Source: Variovorax paradoxus (GTDB taxonomy: Bacteria; Pseudomonadota; Gammaproteobacteria; Burkholderiales; Burkholderiaceae_C). Taken from it: DNA of 64,000 bases. This document shows positions 16,051 to 27,464 of the stretch, piece by piece. Numbering within the stretch: position 1 is the stretch's first letter; every line of letters begins with the position of its first letter. The notes under the pieces were generated by a model. The model had not been told where the DNA came from. It saw only the letters and a list, made by a program, of their open reading frames with translations, and searched no databases. The DNA lies in assembly GCF_030815975.1 (NCBI RefSeq), contig NZ_JAUSXL010000002.1:1426001-1490000 (forward strand), read 5' to 3'. The translations under genes were made by a program, and so were the position numbers.

Positions 16051-16320
16051 TCAGACCAGCACGGCCTTCTCGACCAGACGGGTCACGACCCAGTTCTTGG
16101 TCTTCGAGATCGGACGGCTTTCCGTGATCTCGATGGTGTCGCCCAGCTTGTACTCGCCCTTTTCGTCATGGGCGTGGTACTTGCTCGTCTTGGCCACGAT
16201 CTTGCCGTAGAGCTCGTGCTTCACACGGCGCTCGACCAGCACGGTCACGGTCTTGGCACGCTTGTCGCTGACCACCTTGCCGATCAAGGTGCGCTTGAGG
16301 GATTTTTTAACTTCCGTCAT
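16051..16320 (-). CDS. rpsQ: 30S ribosomal protein S17
   Basis: The 89-residue protein [20 protein letters not shown] with later [12 protein letters not shown] is a typical bacterial S17, a primary 16S rRNA binder. An upstream in-frame ATG at 16326 would add two residues and overlap the rpmC stop. It is the last gene of the operon before a terminator. Confidence 0.98.
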   Translation of the reverse strand: MTEVKKSLKRTLIGKVVSDKRAKTVTVLVERRVKHELYGKIVAKTSKYHAHDEKGEYKLGDTIEITESRPISKTKNWVVTRLVEKAVLV

Positions 16321-16322
16321 GT

Positions 16323-16580
16323 TCACTCCTTGATGGCGGCTGGGATTTCTTGCTGCTTCTGCGCAAGAATGGTCTTGGCGCGCGCGATGTCGCGGCGCGT
16401 CACGCGCAGCGTCGAGGTGTTCGACAGCTGTTGCGTGGCTTTTTGCATGCGCAGGCCGAAATGAGCCTTCTGCAGTTCCTTGACTTCGGTTTGCAGCGCT
16501 GCGACATCTTTCGTGCGCAGGGTTGCAGCCTTGGTCACCTTGGCCGGAGCCGCGGTTTCTTTTTTCTTACGTGTTGCCAT
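16323..16580 (-). CDS. rpmC: 50S ribosomal protein L29
   Basis: The start at 16580 ([20 protein letters not shown]) gives 85 residues. The conserved L29 body is [20 protein letters not shown] through [14 protein letters not shown]. The lysine/alanine-rich N-terminal extension of about 20 residues is longer than in E. coli L29 (63 residues). L29 lies at the exit of the peptide tunnel. The spacing to neighbours is a few bases on each side. Confidence 0.95.
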   Translation of the reverse strand: MATRKKKETAAPAKVTKAATLRTKDVAALQTEVKELQKAHFGLRMQKATQQLSNTSTLRVTRRDIARAKTILAQKQQEIPAAIKE

Positions 16581-16593
16581 GGATGTTCTCCTC

Positions 16594-17010
16594 TCAGGCG
16601 CCGAGCTGGCGCGCGACGAACGTCGTGCGCAGCGGAAGCTTGGCGGCGGCAAGGCGGAACGCTTCGCGGGCGAGCTCTTCGGGCACGCCGACGATCTCGA
16701 ACACGATCTTGCCAGGCTGGATTTCAGCGACGTAGTACTCGGGGTTGCCCTTGCCGTTACCCATCCGCACTTCGGCGGGCTTGGTCGAGATTGGCTTGTC
16801 CGGGAACACGCGGATCCAGATACGGCCACCGCGCTTCACGTGACGCGAAATTGCGCGGCGAGCGGCTTCGATCTGGCGCGCCGTGAGGCGGCCGCGGTCG
16901 GTGCATTTGAGACCGAAATCACCGAAGGCAACCGAGTTGCCCCGGGTTGCGATGCCGGTGTTGCGGCCCTTTTGTTCCTTGCGGAACTTTCTGCGTGCAG
17001 GTTGCAGCAT
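16594..17010 (-). CDS. rplP: 50S ribosomal protein L16
   Basis: A standard 138-residue L16 beginning [20 protein letters not shown], with the conserved [22 protein letters not shown] segment. It helps to organise the peptidyl transferase centre. The gene is in the canonical order rpsC-rplP-rpmC-rpsQ. Confidence 0.98.
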   Translation of the reverse strand: MLQPARRKFRKEQKGRNTGIATRGNSVAFGDFGLKCTDRGRLTARQIEAARRAISRHVKRGGRIWIRVFPDKPISTKPAEVRMGNGKGNPEYYVAEIQPGKIVFEIVGVPEELAREAFRLAAAKLPLRTTFVARQLGA

Positions 17011-17038
17011 TTTTAATACTCCGTAGTTCTAAGACCGA

Positions 17039-17965
17039 TCACTCGGTCTTGGCACCGTCAGCTGCTGCAGCTGGCGCGGCTTTGCGGACGCGCTTAACGG
17101 CGGGTTTCGAGTCTGCACCCGGTGCAGCCGGAGCTCCACCGGTCGCTTCTGCGGGCTTGTCGCTGCCGTCGGCCGGGGCGGTGTTGCCACCGATCGGGCC
17201 ACGGGCACCGGCGCGCGGGCCGGGACCACGACGGTCCGAACCCGGACGGTCGCCACCCGGGCGGCCATCGCGGCGCGGACCACGCGGACGACGCTCGTCG
17301 TCGGGACGCGGCGTTTCGACGGCCGGCAGGTCGTTGCGACCCAGCGTGTCGCCCTTGTAGACCCAGACCTTGACGCCGATGACGCCGTAGGTGGTCTTGG
17401 CTTCCGAGGTGCCGTAGTCGATGTCGGCGCGCAGGGTGTGAAGCGGCACGCGACCTTCGCGGTACCACTCGCAACGAGCGATTTCGATGCCGTTCAGGCG
17501 GCCCGACGACATGATCTTGATGCCCAGGGCACCCAGACGCATGGCGTTTTGCATGGCGCGCTTCATGGCACGGCGGAACATGATCCGCTTTTCGAGCTGC
17601 TGCGTGATGCTGTCGGCGATCAGCTGGGCATCGATTTCGGGCTTGCGCACTTCTTCGATGTTCACTGCCACCGGCACGCCGAGCTGCTTGCCCAGTTCGC
17701 GCTTGAGGTTCTCGATGTCTTCGCCCTTCTTGCCGATCACGACGCCCGGACGAGCCGAGTAGATCGTGATGCGTGCATTCTTGGCGGGACGCTCGATCAT
17801 GACGCGCGACACCGAAGCGTTCTTCAGCTTCTTCTTGAGGTATTCGCGAACCTTGATGTCTTCGGCCAGCATGCCCGCGAAATCGCGGTCGCTTGCGTAC
17901 CAGCGGCTGGACCAGTTACGGGTAACCGCAAGGCGGAACCCGGTTGGGTGGATTTTCTGTCCCAT
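17039..17965 (-). CDS. rpsC: 30S ribosomal protein S3 with long low-complexity C-terminal tail
   Basis: The start at 17965 ([20 protein letters not shown]) gives 308 residues, whereas most bacterial S3 proteins are about 210-240. Residues 1-214 carry the normal KH domain ([13 protein letters not shown]) and C-terminal domain ([20 protein letters not shown]). Residues 215-308 form a disordered tail, first rich in Arg/Pro/Gly/Asp, then Ala/Lys-rich and ending [15 protein letters not shown]3 lines the mRNA entry tunnel and has helicase function, so a long basic tail there could touch mRNA. The tail is encoded in frame with normal GC-rich codon use. Confidence 0.97.
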   Translation of the reverse strand: MGQKIHPTGFRLAVTRNWSSRWYASDRDFAGMLAEDIKVREYLKKKLKNASVSRVMIERPAKNARITIYSARPGVVIGKKGEDIENLKRELGKQLGVPVAVNIEEVRKPEIDAQLIADSITQQLEKRIMFRRAMKRAMQNAMRLGALGIKIMSSGRLNGIEIARCEWYREGRVPLHTLRADIDYGTSEAKTTYGVIGVKVWVYKGDTLGRNDLPAVETPRPDDERRPRGPRRDGRPGGDRPGSDRRGPGPRAGARGPIGGNTAPADGSDKPAEATGGAPAAPGADSKPAVKRVRKAAPAAAADGAKTE

Positions 17966-17982
17966 ATTTCTTCCAGGCCTTC

Positions 17983-18315
17983 TTAGTTGCCAACCGTCAC
18001 GTACACATGGCACGTGGGCTTGCTGATGCGATTGCCGCGACCCTTGGCCCGCGCCGTGAAGCGCTTGAGCGTTGCACCTTGCTCGACGTAAATGGTCTTG
18101 ACCTTCAGTTCGTCGATGTCGGCACCGTCGTTGTGCTCGGCGTTGGCGATGGCCGACTCGAGCACCTTCTTGATGATCACAGCGGCCTTTTTCTGCGTGA
18201 ACTGCAGAACGTTGAGCGCTTGATCGACCTTCTTGCCGCGGATCAGGTCAGCGACCAGACGGCCCTTGTCGACCGACAGGCGGACACCGCGGAGGACTGC
18301 ACGTGTTTCAGACAT
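17983..18315 (-). CDS. rplV: 50S ribosomal protein L22
   Basis: A standard 110-residue L22 ([20 protein letters not shown]), with the tunnel-lining hairpin ending [20 protein letters not shown]. It contacts domains of 23S rRNA, and its loop is a known site of macrolide resistance mutations. No alteration is obvious by eye. Confidence 0.98.
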   Translation of the reverse strand: MSETRAVLRGVRLSVDKGRLVADLIRGKKVDQALNVLQFTQKKAAVIIKKVLESAIANAEHNDGADIDELKVKTIYVEQGATLKRFTARAKGRGNRISKPTCHVYVTVGN

Positions 18316-18324
18316 GGTCGTTCC

Positions 18325-18603
18325 TTACTTCTTCTGGACTTTTTTGTCCGCGGGGTGCCCCTTGAACGTGCGCGTGAGCGCAAATTCGCCGAGCTTGTGG
18401 CCGACCATCTGGTCGGTGATGTACACAGGCACGTGTTGCTTGCCGTTGTGCACGGCGATGGTCAGGCCGATGAACTCGGGCAGAACCATCGAACGACGCG
18501 ACCAGGTCTTGATCGGCTTCTTGTCCTTGGTCGTCACGGCCTTGTCGGCCTTGGCCACCAGGTGGTGGTCGACGAAAGGACCCTTTTTGAGAGAGCGAGT
18601 CAT
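18325..18603 (-). CDS. rpsS: 30S ribosomal protein S19
   Basis: A standard 92-residue S19 beginning [20 protein letters not shown], with the family signature [20 protein letters not shown] and [14 protein letters not shown]. It lies in the 30S head and forms a complex with S13. It is in canonical operon position between rplB and rplV. Confidence 0.98.
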   Translation of the reverse strand: MTRSLKKGPFVDHHLVAKADKAVTTKDKKPIKTWSRRSMVLPEFIGLTIAVHNGKQHVPVYITDQMVGHKLGEFALTRTFKGHPADKKVQKK

Positions 18604-18613
18604 GGGCTATCCC

Positions 18614-19438
18614 TTACTTCTTGCGACGCGACACGATGAAGACCTGCGTGCGCTTGTTGTTACGGGTGCGATAGCCCTTGGTCAGGTTGCCCCATGGGTC
18701 GACAGGATGGCGGCCTTCGCCAGTCTTGCCTTCGCCGCCACCGTGCGGGTGGTCGACCGGGTTCATCACAACGCCGCGGACGGTCGGGCGGATGCCCTTC
18801 CAGCGCTTGGCGCCTGCCTTGCCGAGCTGGCGCAGGCTGTGCTCTTCGTTGGCCACTTCGCCGATGGTGGCGCGGCATTCGATGTGGACGCGGCGCACCT
18901 CACCCGAACGCATGCGGACCTGGGCGTAGACGCCTTCGCGAGCCAGCAGCGTGGCCGACGTGCCGGCCGAACGCGCGATCTGCGCGCCCTTGCCGGGTTG
19001 CAGTTCGATGCAGTGGATCGTCGAGCCGACCGGAATGTTGCGGATCGGCAGCGTGTTGCCGGCGCGGATCGGGGCTTCCGAACCGCTCAGCAGCGTTGCG
19101 CCAGCCTCAAGACCGCGCGGGGCGATGATGTAGCGGCGCTCGCCGTCGGCGTAGCAGACCAGAGCGATGTGGGCGGTGCGGTTCGGGTCGTACTCGATGC
19201 GTTCGACCTTGGCCGGGATGCCGTCCTTGTTGCGCACGAAGTCGACAACGCGGTAGTGGTGCTTGGAACCACCGCCACGGTGACGGATCGTGATGTGGCC
19301 GTTGTTGTTGCGGCCGGCCTTCTGGAACTGGGGTTCCAGCAGGGCTGCGTGCGGAGCACCCTTGTACAGGTGGTCACGCGAAATCTTCACCGCGCCGCGT
19401 TGGCCCGGCGAAGTGGGTTTCATCTTGATGACGGCCAT
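18614..19438 (-). CDS. rplB: 50S ribosomal protein L2
   Basis: A 274-residue L2 starting [20 protein letters not shown]. The conserved C-terminal [20 protein letters not shown] contains the histidine near the peptidyl transferase centre. Only two bases separate it from the rplW stop. Confidence 0.98.
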   Translation of the reverse strand: MAVIKMKPTSPGQRGAVKISRDHLYKGAPHAALLEPQFQKAGRNNNGHITIRHRGGGSKHHYRVVDFVRNKDGIPAKVERIEYDPNRTAHIALVCYADGERRYIIAPRGLEAGATLLSGSEAPIRAGNTLPIRNIPVGSTIHCIELQPGKGAQIARSAGTSATLLAREGVYAQVRMRSGEVRRVHIECRATIGEVANEEHSLRQLGKAGAKRWKGIRPTVRGVVMNPVDHPHGGGEGKTGEGRHPVDPWGNLTKGYRTRNNKRTQVFIVSRRKK

Positions 19439-19440
19439 GA

Positions 19441-19776
19441 TTAAGCGCCTTCCCCGACGAGGTTGAGCTCTTGACCCGGCTTCAGCGTCACATAGGCCTT
19501 GCGAACGTTGTCGCGGCGGCCGATGGACTTGCCAAAGCGCTTGGTCTTGCCCTTGGTGTTGAGCACCGACACGCCCTGGACTTCGACCTTGAACATCAGT
19601 TCAACGGCGGCCTTGATCTCGGGCTTGGTGGCGTCTTGCAGCACCTTGAAAGTGACAGCGTTCGACTTCTCGCCGACCATCGTTGCCTTTTCGGACACGA
19701 TCGGGGCGACCAGCACCGCCATCAGGCGGCCTTCTTCGAACGTACGTTCAGCGGCGGTAGGGTTCACGCGGCTCAT
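19441..19776 (-). CDS. rplW: 50S ribosomal protein L23
   Basis: The 111-residue product has the L23 core ([20 protein letters not shown] and the basic [20 protein letters not shown]). The N-terminal extension before [10 protein letters not shown] (about 19 residues) is slightly long. The ATG at 19776 overlaps the rplD stop in an ATGA, which supports this start. L23 docks SRP and trigger factor at the tunnel exit. Confidence 0.96.
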
Positions 19777-20393
19777 GCGAACATCTCCTTGAGCTTGTCG
19801 ACGGCACCCTTGGTGACCAGCACCTTCTTGTAGTGGACCAGCGACACCGGATCGGCGTAGCGAGGTTCGACCACAAGGATGTTGACCAGATTGCGCGAGG
19901 CAAGGTACAGGTTTTCGTCGACTTCTTCGGCGATCACGAGCACGGACTCGAGATTCATCGCCTTGAAACGGGCTGCCAGCGGCTTCGTCTTGGGCGAATC
20001 CACGGTCAGCGAATCCACCACGGCCAGACGGCCTTCACGAGCGAGCTGCGAGAAGATGGCGGCCATGCCGGCGCGGTACATCTTCTTGTTGATCTTCTGC
20101 GAGAAGTTTTCGTCAGGCATGTTCGGGAAGATCCGGCCACCCCCGCGCCACAGCGGCGAGGACGTCATACCGGCACGGGCGCGGCCCGTTCCCTTTTGCT
20201 TGAAAGGCTTCTTGGTCGAGTGCTTGACCTGCTCGCGGTCCTTCTGGGCGCGCGTGCCTTGGCGGGCGTTGGCCTGGAATGCAACGACGATCTGGTGAAC
20301 CAGGTCTTCGTTGTAGTCACGGCCGAACACGGTTTCAGGGGCGTCGTATTTCGACGCGGCCTGGCCTTGTTCGTTCAGGAGTTCGAGTTGCAT
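19773..20393 (-). CDS. rplD: 50S ribosomal protein L4
   Basis: A 206-residue L4 with the conserved loop [20 protein letters not shown] that reaches into the exit tunnel. In E. coli L4 also represses its own S10 operon through the leader; whether that holds here is open, since rpsJ is not in this transcript. The start codon shares a base with the rplC stop (TAATG). Confidence 0.97.
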
Positions 20394-21073
20394 TACTTCG
20401 CTCCTTCAGCCGCTTGCGGCTTGGCCTTGATGGCGGGACGCACGGTGACGAAGCCACCCTTCGAACCCGGGATCGCGCCCTTGATGAGCAACAGTTGACG
20501 CGCTTCGTCGATGCGGAAGACATCGAGGTTCTGCGTGGTCTTGGTGACGTCGCCCAGATGGCCCGTCATGCGCTTGCCGGGGAACACGCGACCGGGGTCT
20601 TGTGCCATGCCGATCGAGCCGGGAACGTTGTGCGAACGGCTGTTGCCGTGCGACGCGCGTTGCGACTTCATGTTGTGGCGCTTGATCGTGCCGGCGAAGC
20701 CCTTGCCGATCGAGGTGCCTTGCACGTCGACCTTCTGGCCCACCGAGAACACGCTGCTCGCGGCGATGACGCCGCCAGCCTTGTGCTGGCCTGCGGTATC
20801 GGCGGTCACGCGGAATTCGCGGATGATTTCGCCAGCTTCGACACCCGCCTTGGCGAGGTGGCCGGCTTGCGGCTTGGTCACACGAGATGCCTTGCGCGAA
20901 CCGAAGGTCACTTGCAGTGCGACGTAGCCGTCGGTCTCTTGCGACTTGATCTGGGTCACACGGTTGTTGGATACATCCACCACCGTGACAGGAACTGCGT
21001 CCCCGTCATCGGTGAAGAGACGCATCATCCCCACCTTGCGGCCCAGCAACCCGAGGGAGTTGCTCAGACTCAT
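20393..21073 (-). CDS. rplC: 50S ribosomal protein L3
   Basis: A 226-residue L3 ([20 protein letters not shown]), with the loop [20 protein letters not shown] that approaches the peptidyl transferase centre. It is the first gene of the downstream ribosomal transcript. A consensus-like promoter lies about 165 bp upstream, whereas the usual partner rpsJ is 2.5 kb away on the far side of two unrelated genes. Confidence 0.98.
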
Positions 21074-21238
21074 TTGTTTTCTCCAAAAATGGAAACTCCC
21101 CTCGCCGCTGCCACTTCAATTGGCGACAGCGTTTGGCCGATTTCCTGAGGTTGCCCTGAGGTTCCGGCCTGCGAAAGAAGGTTGATAAATCTCCGCACTT
21201 GCGGCGTCCGTATAGACGCAAAAAGGGCAGAGCCGGCG

Positions 21239-21268
21239 ATTATAGCCCGCTATGCCCGCACAGTGCAA
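21239..21268 (-). promoter_or_regulatory. Sigma70-type promoter for rplC operon
   Basis: On the minus strand TTGCAC (21268-21263) and TATAAT (21244-21239) are separated by 18 bp. The -10 hexamer is perfect and the -35 keeps TTG. Transcription would start near 21232, leaving a leader of about 160 nt before rplC that includes a GCGTC/GACGC hairpin. This supports independent transcription of the L3-S17 genes. Confidence 0.7.
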
Positions 21269-21326
21269 GCAGCATGGAGAAGCGGCCCGGCGGGCGCTCG
21301 CTTCCCGGTTTTTGCCCGCTTTCGGC

Positions 21327-21863
21327 TTATTTGACGGGCATCGTGATGATGCTGTCGCCGCCCGGCGTGGACTTCATCTCGCCGCTGGATTTCAGGGCCG
21401 GTGCTGCCGTGCCGGTCTGGATGGGGACCGAAACCACGCTCGAGGCGCCGCCCTGCCTGATGAACACATTGAGGTAGGCCAGCCCCTCGGCCTCGCTCAC
21501 CACGACAACGGTGGCCGTGGTCCGCTTGCCGGCCGGCAGCGCGAGGGTGCTGCTTCCCTGGAGCGTCAGCCCCTTGTCGGCGCTCAGGCGAACCGTGGCG
21601 CCATCCGCGTCGGTCACGCCGTCGAATTGCAGCACGACAGGCGTGGCCTGGCCCAATTGCGGCGCGGCGTCGAGGCGGTATTCGAGCTTGACGCCAGCGC
21701 CGCCGGGCTTCTGCGGCGCCGTGGTCATCGGGGCGGCATGGTGCTGCGATGCCGGATGCCTGGCAACGCGCGATGCAGGCTCGCCGTCGGCCGCGGCTGG
21801 CGCCGACAGCGCTGCCAGTGCGAGGCACGCGAGGGCCATCATCGAATTCGATCGGATGTTCAT
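21327..21863 (-). CDS. Hypothetical exported protein, partner of the metallopeptidase lipoprotein
   Basis: The ATG at 21863 gives 178 residues with a signal peptide (SMMALACLALAALSAPAAAD). A linker rich in His, Pro and Gln follows, then a beta-rich body (KLEYRLDAAPQLGQATPVVL, later RTTATVVVVSEAEGLAYLNV) that looks like an immunoglobulin-type sandwich. No family or catalytic motif is recognised. It starts 14 bp after the metallopeptidase-like gene, so the two form an operon. Both are embedded between rpsJ and rplC, an unusual location. Its stop lies some 60 bp before the rplC promoter. Confidence 0.8.
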   Translation of the reverse strand: MNIRSNSMMALACLALAALSAPAAADGEPASRVARHPASQHHAAPMTTAPQKPGGAGVKLEYRLDAAPQLGQATPVVLQFDGVTDADGATVRLSADKGLTLQGSSTLALPAGKRTTATVVVVSEAEGLAYLNVFIRQGGASSVVSVPIQTGTAAPALKSSGEMKSTPGGDSIITMPVK

Positions 21864-21877
21864 GGCGGCCTTTCTTG

Positions 21878-23455
21878 CTACTGAATGGAGACGTTGAAGC
21901 ATGCGTCGAGACTGCTGAGGTCCGTCACTGCAAGAACGTACTCGCCAGCCGACAGGCTGACCGTATTGCTGGTCCGGGCGATCCGTCCGCCCCTGAAGAT
22001 GTCGAAATCGGGATTGGATTCCGCCGGACCGCCGTTCACGGTGATCTGGTAGCTGCGGTTGGCGGGCGCGCTGAAGCGAACGTAGGAGAAGCTGCCGAGT
22101 TTGTTGCCCGTGCCGGCGTCGTTGGAGACGCAAGCCTGGGTCACGGCGCCGCCCACGGTCGCCATCCTGTACATAGGAATGGTGACCGGAATTCCGCCGT
22201 CGTTCTTTTCAGCACCGCCGAACGGATCGTTGTCCGTCGCGTTGATGCTCTGCCCACCGAGCAGGGTGGCCAAGACCGGGGCGCTGCCCGGAGCGGTCGC
22301 GTTGAAGGCCGCCGAAAAAGGATGGATCGAAGTAACGGCCGCACCGCCCCTGAACTGGAAGCCGGTCAGCGTGTCGTGGATCGGCTTGAAGCCGACCTGC
22401 TGGTTGAGATTCCAGAAAATCGATTGGATCGACGTCTCGCGGTACCAGCCTGGCACGGTTGCCGCGCCGGCGGAGAGGTCGATGTTGATGCTCTCCCGCG
22501 CGGATGCCTGTTGCGCGCCGGCCGAATCGACATAGTTGCGGCGCCCCAGCGCGATGCCCGACCAGGCATTGCCCCAGCCTTCCGAGAAGGCGAGCCGGCG
22601 ATCGGTACGCTGGCTCTGACTGTGGTCCCCGCCCATCGAGTCGTCGCGGCTGAAGGAGGACTGGTAGTAGTGCCCCCATTCATGGGCAATCACCGAAGTG
22701 TCGTATTCATCGGTATCGACGTCTTCCTTGCCCAGCACGTAGATTTCACGGCCGTTGCTGCCTCGGTCGACAAAGAAAGTGGTGCCGATCTGCCCTGCCG
22801 CGACGCTGCCGGAGGACGGCGCGTTGTTGACGCTCCAGAACACGCGCAATGCCGGAAATGCCGTTGCGGGCGCAACCGATGTCACCTTCTGCATGGCGGT
22901 GTAGACCGTATCGAGTATGGCGAAAGGCGCCGCCACCCGGTCCTCGGTGTAGCTCGAACTACCCCAGCCCGACGGCGCGTAGAGGTCGCGCACCAGGGCG
23001 GCCGCGCCGGATGAGAAGGCGGGACTCTGCATGGTGTACAGGCCGCCGGAACGCGTGTTGTCGCGCACCGTCACATCCCAGCTTGCGCCCGGGCCGCTGC
23101 GGACCAGCTGGGCCTTGACCCGCACAGCGATCACCGTGTTCGCAGGCACGGACACCGCGTAGGCCCCGTTGTCGTCGGTGATTGCCGTGGCCAGTTGCGC
23201 AGATGTTGCTGCATTGAGCACTTCCACCATGGCCCCGCGCACGGGCTTGGGGGCGGCGCTGGCATAGACCAGGGTGCCGCTCGGATTCGGCACGGATTCA
23301 TAGGTGGCCGTGCCGCTCAGGGTCACCGGACCCGCCACCGGCAGCGGGAAGCCGGCCAGGCCGCCACCTCCCCCGCCGCCTCCGCCACCGCAGCCGGCCA
23401 GCAACGCCAGAACGACACATGCCGCGATCCATGCAGAAGAGTTCTTGTAGCTCAT
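21878..23455 (-). CDS. Putative zinc metallopeptidase lipoprotein (HExxH)
   Basis: The start at 23455 (MSYKNSSAWIAACVVLALLA) gives 525 residues. The lipobox LLAGC (C22) is followed by ten glycines. Residues about 45-130 form a carboxypeptidase-regulatory-like beta domain (PVRGAMVEVL...ITDDNGAYAVSV). The zinc motif is H258-E-W-G-H262, with E292 in FSEGWGNAWSG as probable third ligand, a gluzincin-like spacing. The C-terminal part (DFDIFRGGRIARTSNTVSLS) resembles a pre-peptidase C-terminal domain. It is therefore probably a surface or periplasmic lipoprotein protease of uncharacterised specificity. It lies after the rpsJ terminator, and a start in the terminator region implies its own promoter nearby. 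Confidence 0.82.
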   Translation of the reverse strand: MSYKNSSAWIAACVVLALLAGCGGGGGGGGGGLAGFPLPVAGPVTLSGTATYESVPNPSGTLVYASAAPKPVRGAMVEVLNAATSAQLATAITDDNGAYAVSVPANTVIAVRVKAQLVRSGPGASWDVTVRDNTRSGGLYTMQSPAFSSGAAALVRDLYAPSGWGSSSYTEDRVAAPFAILDTVYTAMQKVTSVAPATAFPALRVFWSVNNAPSSGSVAAGQIGTTFFVDRGSNGREIYVLGKEDVDTDEYDTSVIAHEWGHYYQSSFSRDDSMGGDHSQSQRTDRRLAFSEGWGNAWSGIALGRRNYVDSAGAQQASARESINIDLSAGAATVPGWYRETSIQSIFWNLNQQVGFKPIHDTLTGFQFRGGAAVTSIHPFSAAFNATAPGSAPVLATLLGGQSINATDNDPFGGAEKNDGGIPVTIPMYRMATVGGAVTQACVSNDAGTGNKLGSFSYVRFSAPANRSYQITVNGGPAESNPDFDIFRGGRIARTSNTVSLSAGEYVLAVTDLSSLDACFNVSIQ

Positions 23456-23542
23456 AGCTTGTAACTGCCCTCGTTTCGGCCCCGGCCCCTGCTTGCCCCC
23501 GAAAAATACCGGTGCGCGAGGATGCCACAGTTGGGAACAAAT

Positions 23543-23580
23543 GAAAAAAGCCCGCTTGCATTTCTGCAAGCGGGCTTTTC
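23543..23580 (-). terminator. Strong terminator after rpsJ
   Basis: The stem AAAAGCCCGCTTGCA pairs perfectly with TGCAAGCGGGCTTTT around TTTC, and on the minus strand ends in a T run. It lies 24 bp after the rpsJ stop and so separates the rpsL-rpsJ transcript from the genes that follow. Confidence 0.9.
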
Positions 23581-23603
23581 AGGAAACGCGGCGCGAGGCC
23601 GGT

Positions 23604-23918
23604 TTACTGCAGCTTGATCTCGACGTCCACGCCGGCCGGCAGGTCGAGCTTCATCAGCGCGTCCACGGTCTTGTCGGTCGGGTCGACGATGTCCATCAGG
23701 CGCTGGTGCGTGCGGATCTCGAGCTGGTCGCGCGACGTCTTGTTGACGTGCGGCGAACGCAGGATGTCGAAACGCTTCATGCGGGTCGGCAGGGGCACGG
23801 GGCCCTTGACGATCGCGCCGGTGCGCTTGGCGGTATCAACGATTTCGGCTGCCGACTGGTCGATCAGCTTGTAGTCGAACGCCTTCAGGCGGATGCGGAT
23901 TTTTTGCTTGGTAGCCAT
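23604..23918 (-). CDS. rpsJ: 30S ribosomal protein S10 (NusE)
   Basis: A 104-residue S10 ([20 protein letters not shown]) with the conserved [12 protein letters not shown] and [17 protein letters not shown] segments. Besides its 30S role it is NusE, a transcription antitermination factor. It follows tuf by 21 bp as the last gene of the str transcript and is cut off from rplC by a terminator and two foreign genes. Confidence 0.98.
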   Translation of the reverse strand: MATKQKIRIRLKAFDYKLIDQSAAEIVDTAKRTGAIVKGPVPLPTRMKRFDILRSPHVNKTSRDQLEIRTHQRLMDIVDPTDKTVDALMKLDLPAGVDVEIKLQ

Positions 23919-23939
23919 GGTGATTCCTTTGCGTGCGGC

Positions 23940-25133
<1,194 letters not shown>

Positions 25134-25268
25134 TTTTCAATCCTTGAAAGAGCATTCCCGTGTATTGGTTTTATGTCTGCACCCGATTGCTGATTCGCCT
25201 CGCACGGGAACGCGGCGGCACCGGATCGCAGACAACGAGGGCCACGCACTGCGTGGCTCTGCATTCTT

Positions 25269-27368
25269 TTACTTTGCGCGAGCAGCCACGATGGCTTCTG
25301 CGACATTGCGCGGAGCTTCAGCGTAATGCTTGAACTCCATCGTGTACGTGGCGCGGCCTTGCGACATCGAACGCAGCGTGGTCGAGTAGCCGAACATTTC
25401 CGACAGCGGCACTTCGGCCTTGATGGCCTTGCCGCCACCGATCATGTCTTCCATGCCCTGAACCATGCCGCGGCGTGAGGACAGGTCGCCCATCACGTTG
25501 CCGGCGTAGTCTTCAGGCGTTTCGACTTCCACGGCCATCATCGGCTCGAGAATCACGGGGCCGGCCTTGCGGGCGCCTTCCTTGAAACCGAAGATGGCGG
25601 CCATCTTGAACGCCATTTCGTTCGAGTCCACGTCGTGGTAGGAGCCGAAGTGCAGCGTGACCTTGACGTCGACGACGGGGTAGCCCGCCAGCACGCCTTG
25701 CGTCAGCGCTTCCACAACGCCCTTTTCCACTGCGGGGATGTATTCGCGAGGAACCACACCGCCCTTGATGGCGTCGACGAACTCGAAGCCCTTGCCCGCT
25801 TCCTGCGGCTCGAGCTTCAGGACGACGTGGCCGTACTGGCCCTTGCCGCCCGACTGGCGAACGAACTTGCCTTCGGCATCTTCGACGGTCTTGCGGATCG
25901 TTTCGCGGTAGGCCACCTGCGGCTTGCCCACGTTGGCTTCCACGCCGAACTCGCGCTTCATGCGGTCCACGATGATTTCGAGGTGAAGCTCGCCCATGCC
26001 GGCGATGATGGTCTGGCCCGATTCTTCGTCGGTCTTGACGCGGAACGACGGGTCTTCCTGTGCCAGGCGTTGCAGGGCGATGCCCATCTTTTCCTGGTCG
26101 ACCTTGGTCTTGGGCTCGACGGCCTGCGAGATCACCGATTCCGGGAACACCATGCGCTCGAGCGTCAGAATGGCTGCGGGATCGCACAGGGTTTCGCCCG
26201 TGGTCACTTCCTTCAGGCCAATACAGGCGGCGATGTCGCCAGCGCGGATTTCGCTCACTTCGACGCGGTTGTTGGCGTGCATCTGCACGATCCGGCCGAT
26301 GCGTTCCTTCTTGCCGCGCACCGGGTTGTAGACGCTGTCGCCCTTGGTCAGCACGCCGGAATAGACGCGAACGAAGGTCAACTGGCCGACGAACGGGTCG
26401 GTCATGAGCTTGAATGCGAGGGCGGAGAACTTTTCGCTGTCGTCGGCCTTGCGGGTCGTCGGCACTTCGTCTTCGTCCATGCCCTTGACCGGGGGAATGT
26501 CGGTCGGTGCGGGCATGTATTCGACGACGGCGTCGAGCATGGCCTGCACGCCCTTGTTCTTGAAGGCCGAGCCGCACAGCATCGGCTGGATTTCGCCAGC
26601 GATGGTGCGTTGGCGGATCGCCGCCTTGATTTCGGCTTCGGTCAGCTCATTGCCTTCGAGGTACTTGTTCATGAGCTCTTCGCTCGCTTCGGCAGCAGCT
26701 TCGACGAGCTTTTCGCGGTACTCGGCGCACACCTCGGCCAGGTCGGCCGGGATTTCGCCGTACTTGAAGGTCACGCCCTTTTCTTCGTCCCAGATGATCG
26801 ACTTCATCTTGACGAGGTCGACGATGCCCTGGAAGCGCTCTTCGGCGCCGATCGGGATCTGGATCACGACGGGGTTGGCCTTCAGGCGGTCCACCATCAT
26901 CTGACGCACGCGCAGGAAGTCGGCGCCGGTACGGTCCATCTTGTTGACGAACGCGAGACGCGGAACCTTGTACTTGTTGGCCTGGCGCCAGACGGTTTCG
27001 GACTGGGGCTGCACGCCGCCGACCGCGTCGTACACCATGACGGCGCCGTCCAGCACGCGCATCGAGCGCTCGACTTCAATGGTGAAGTCCACGTGGCCGG
27101 GGGTGTCGATGATGTTGATGCGGTGTTCGTCGAACGTGCCCGCCATGCCCTTCCAGAAGCAGGTGGTGGCCGCCGAGGTGATCGTGATGCCGCGCTCTTG
27201 CTCTTGCTCCATCCAGTCCATCGTGGCGGCGCCATCGTGCACTTCACCGATCTTGTGGTTCACACCGGTGTAGAACAGGATGCGCTCGGTCGTCGTGGTC
27301 TTGCCGGCGTCGATGTGCGCGGAGATGCCGATGTTGCGGTAGCGCTCGATGGGGGTCTTGCGGGACAT
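25269..27368 (-). CDS. fusA: Elongation factor G
   Basis: The 699-residue translocase begins [20 protein letters not shown] with G1 [10 protein letters not shown]3 DTPGHVDF and G4 NKMDRTGA. Domains II-V follow, ending [20 protein letters not shown]. Length is normal for EF-G1. It is in the usual str order rpsL-rpsG-fusA-tuf. An inverted repeat AGCCACGCA/TGCGTGGC lies in the gap before tuf and may modulate readthrough. Confidence 0.98.
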   Translation of the reverse strand: MSRKTPIERYRNIGISAHIDAGKTTTTERILFYTGVNHKIGEVHDGAATMDWMEQEQERGITITSAATTCFWKGMAGTFDEHRINIIDTPGHVDFTIEVERSMRVLDGAVMVYDAVGGVQPQSETVWRQANKYKVPRLAFVNKMDRTGADFLRVRQMMVDRLKANPVVIQIPIGAEERFQGIVDLVKMKSIIWDEEKGVTFKYGEIPADLAEVCAEYREKLVEAAAEASEELMNKYLEGNELTEAEIKAAIRQRTIAGEIQPMLCGSAFKNKGVQAMLDAVVEYMPAPTDIPPVKGMDEDEVPTTRKADDSEKFSALAFKLMTDPFVGQLTFVRVYSGVLTKGDSVYNPVRGKKERIGRIVQMHANNRVEVSEIRAGDIAACIGLKEVTTGETLCDPAAILTLERMVFPESVISQAVEPKTKVDQEKMGIALQRLAQEDPSFRVKTDEESGQTIIAGMGELHLEIIVDRMKREFGVEANVGKPQVAYRETIRKTVEDAEGKFVRQSGGKGQYGHVVLKLEPQEAGKGFEFVDAIKGGVVPREYIPAVEKGVVEALTQGVLAGYPVVDVKVTLHFGSYHDVDSNEMAFKMAAIFGFKEGARKAGPVILEPMMAVEVETPEDYAGNVMGDLSSRRGMVQGMEDMIGGGKAIKAEVPLSEMFGYSTTLRSMSQGRATYTMEFKHYAEAPRNVAEAIVAARAK

Positions 27369-27464
27369 GATTTACTTTCGGGTTAAATGCGTTGAGCGCT
27401 GGGCCTCGAGCACGGGCGACGTCGCCCGACACTCAACACCCAACGCCCAAGCGAAGTTTGATTC

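Noticed and set aside
25134..25268. Possible tRNA gene between fusA and tuf
   Set aside because: Only a short AGCCACGCA/TGCGTGGC hairpin is present; no cloverleaf, T-loop or CCA-adjacent acceptor stem could be built.
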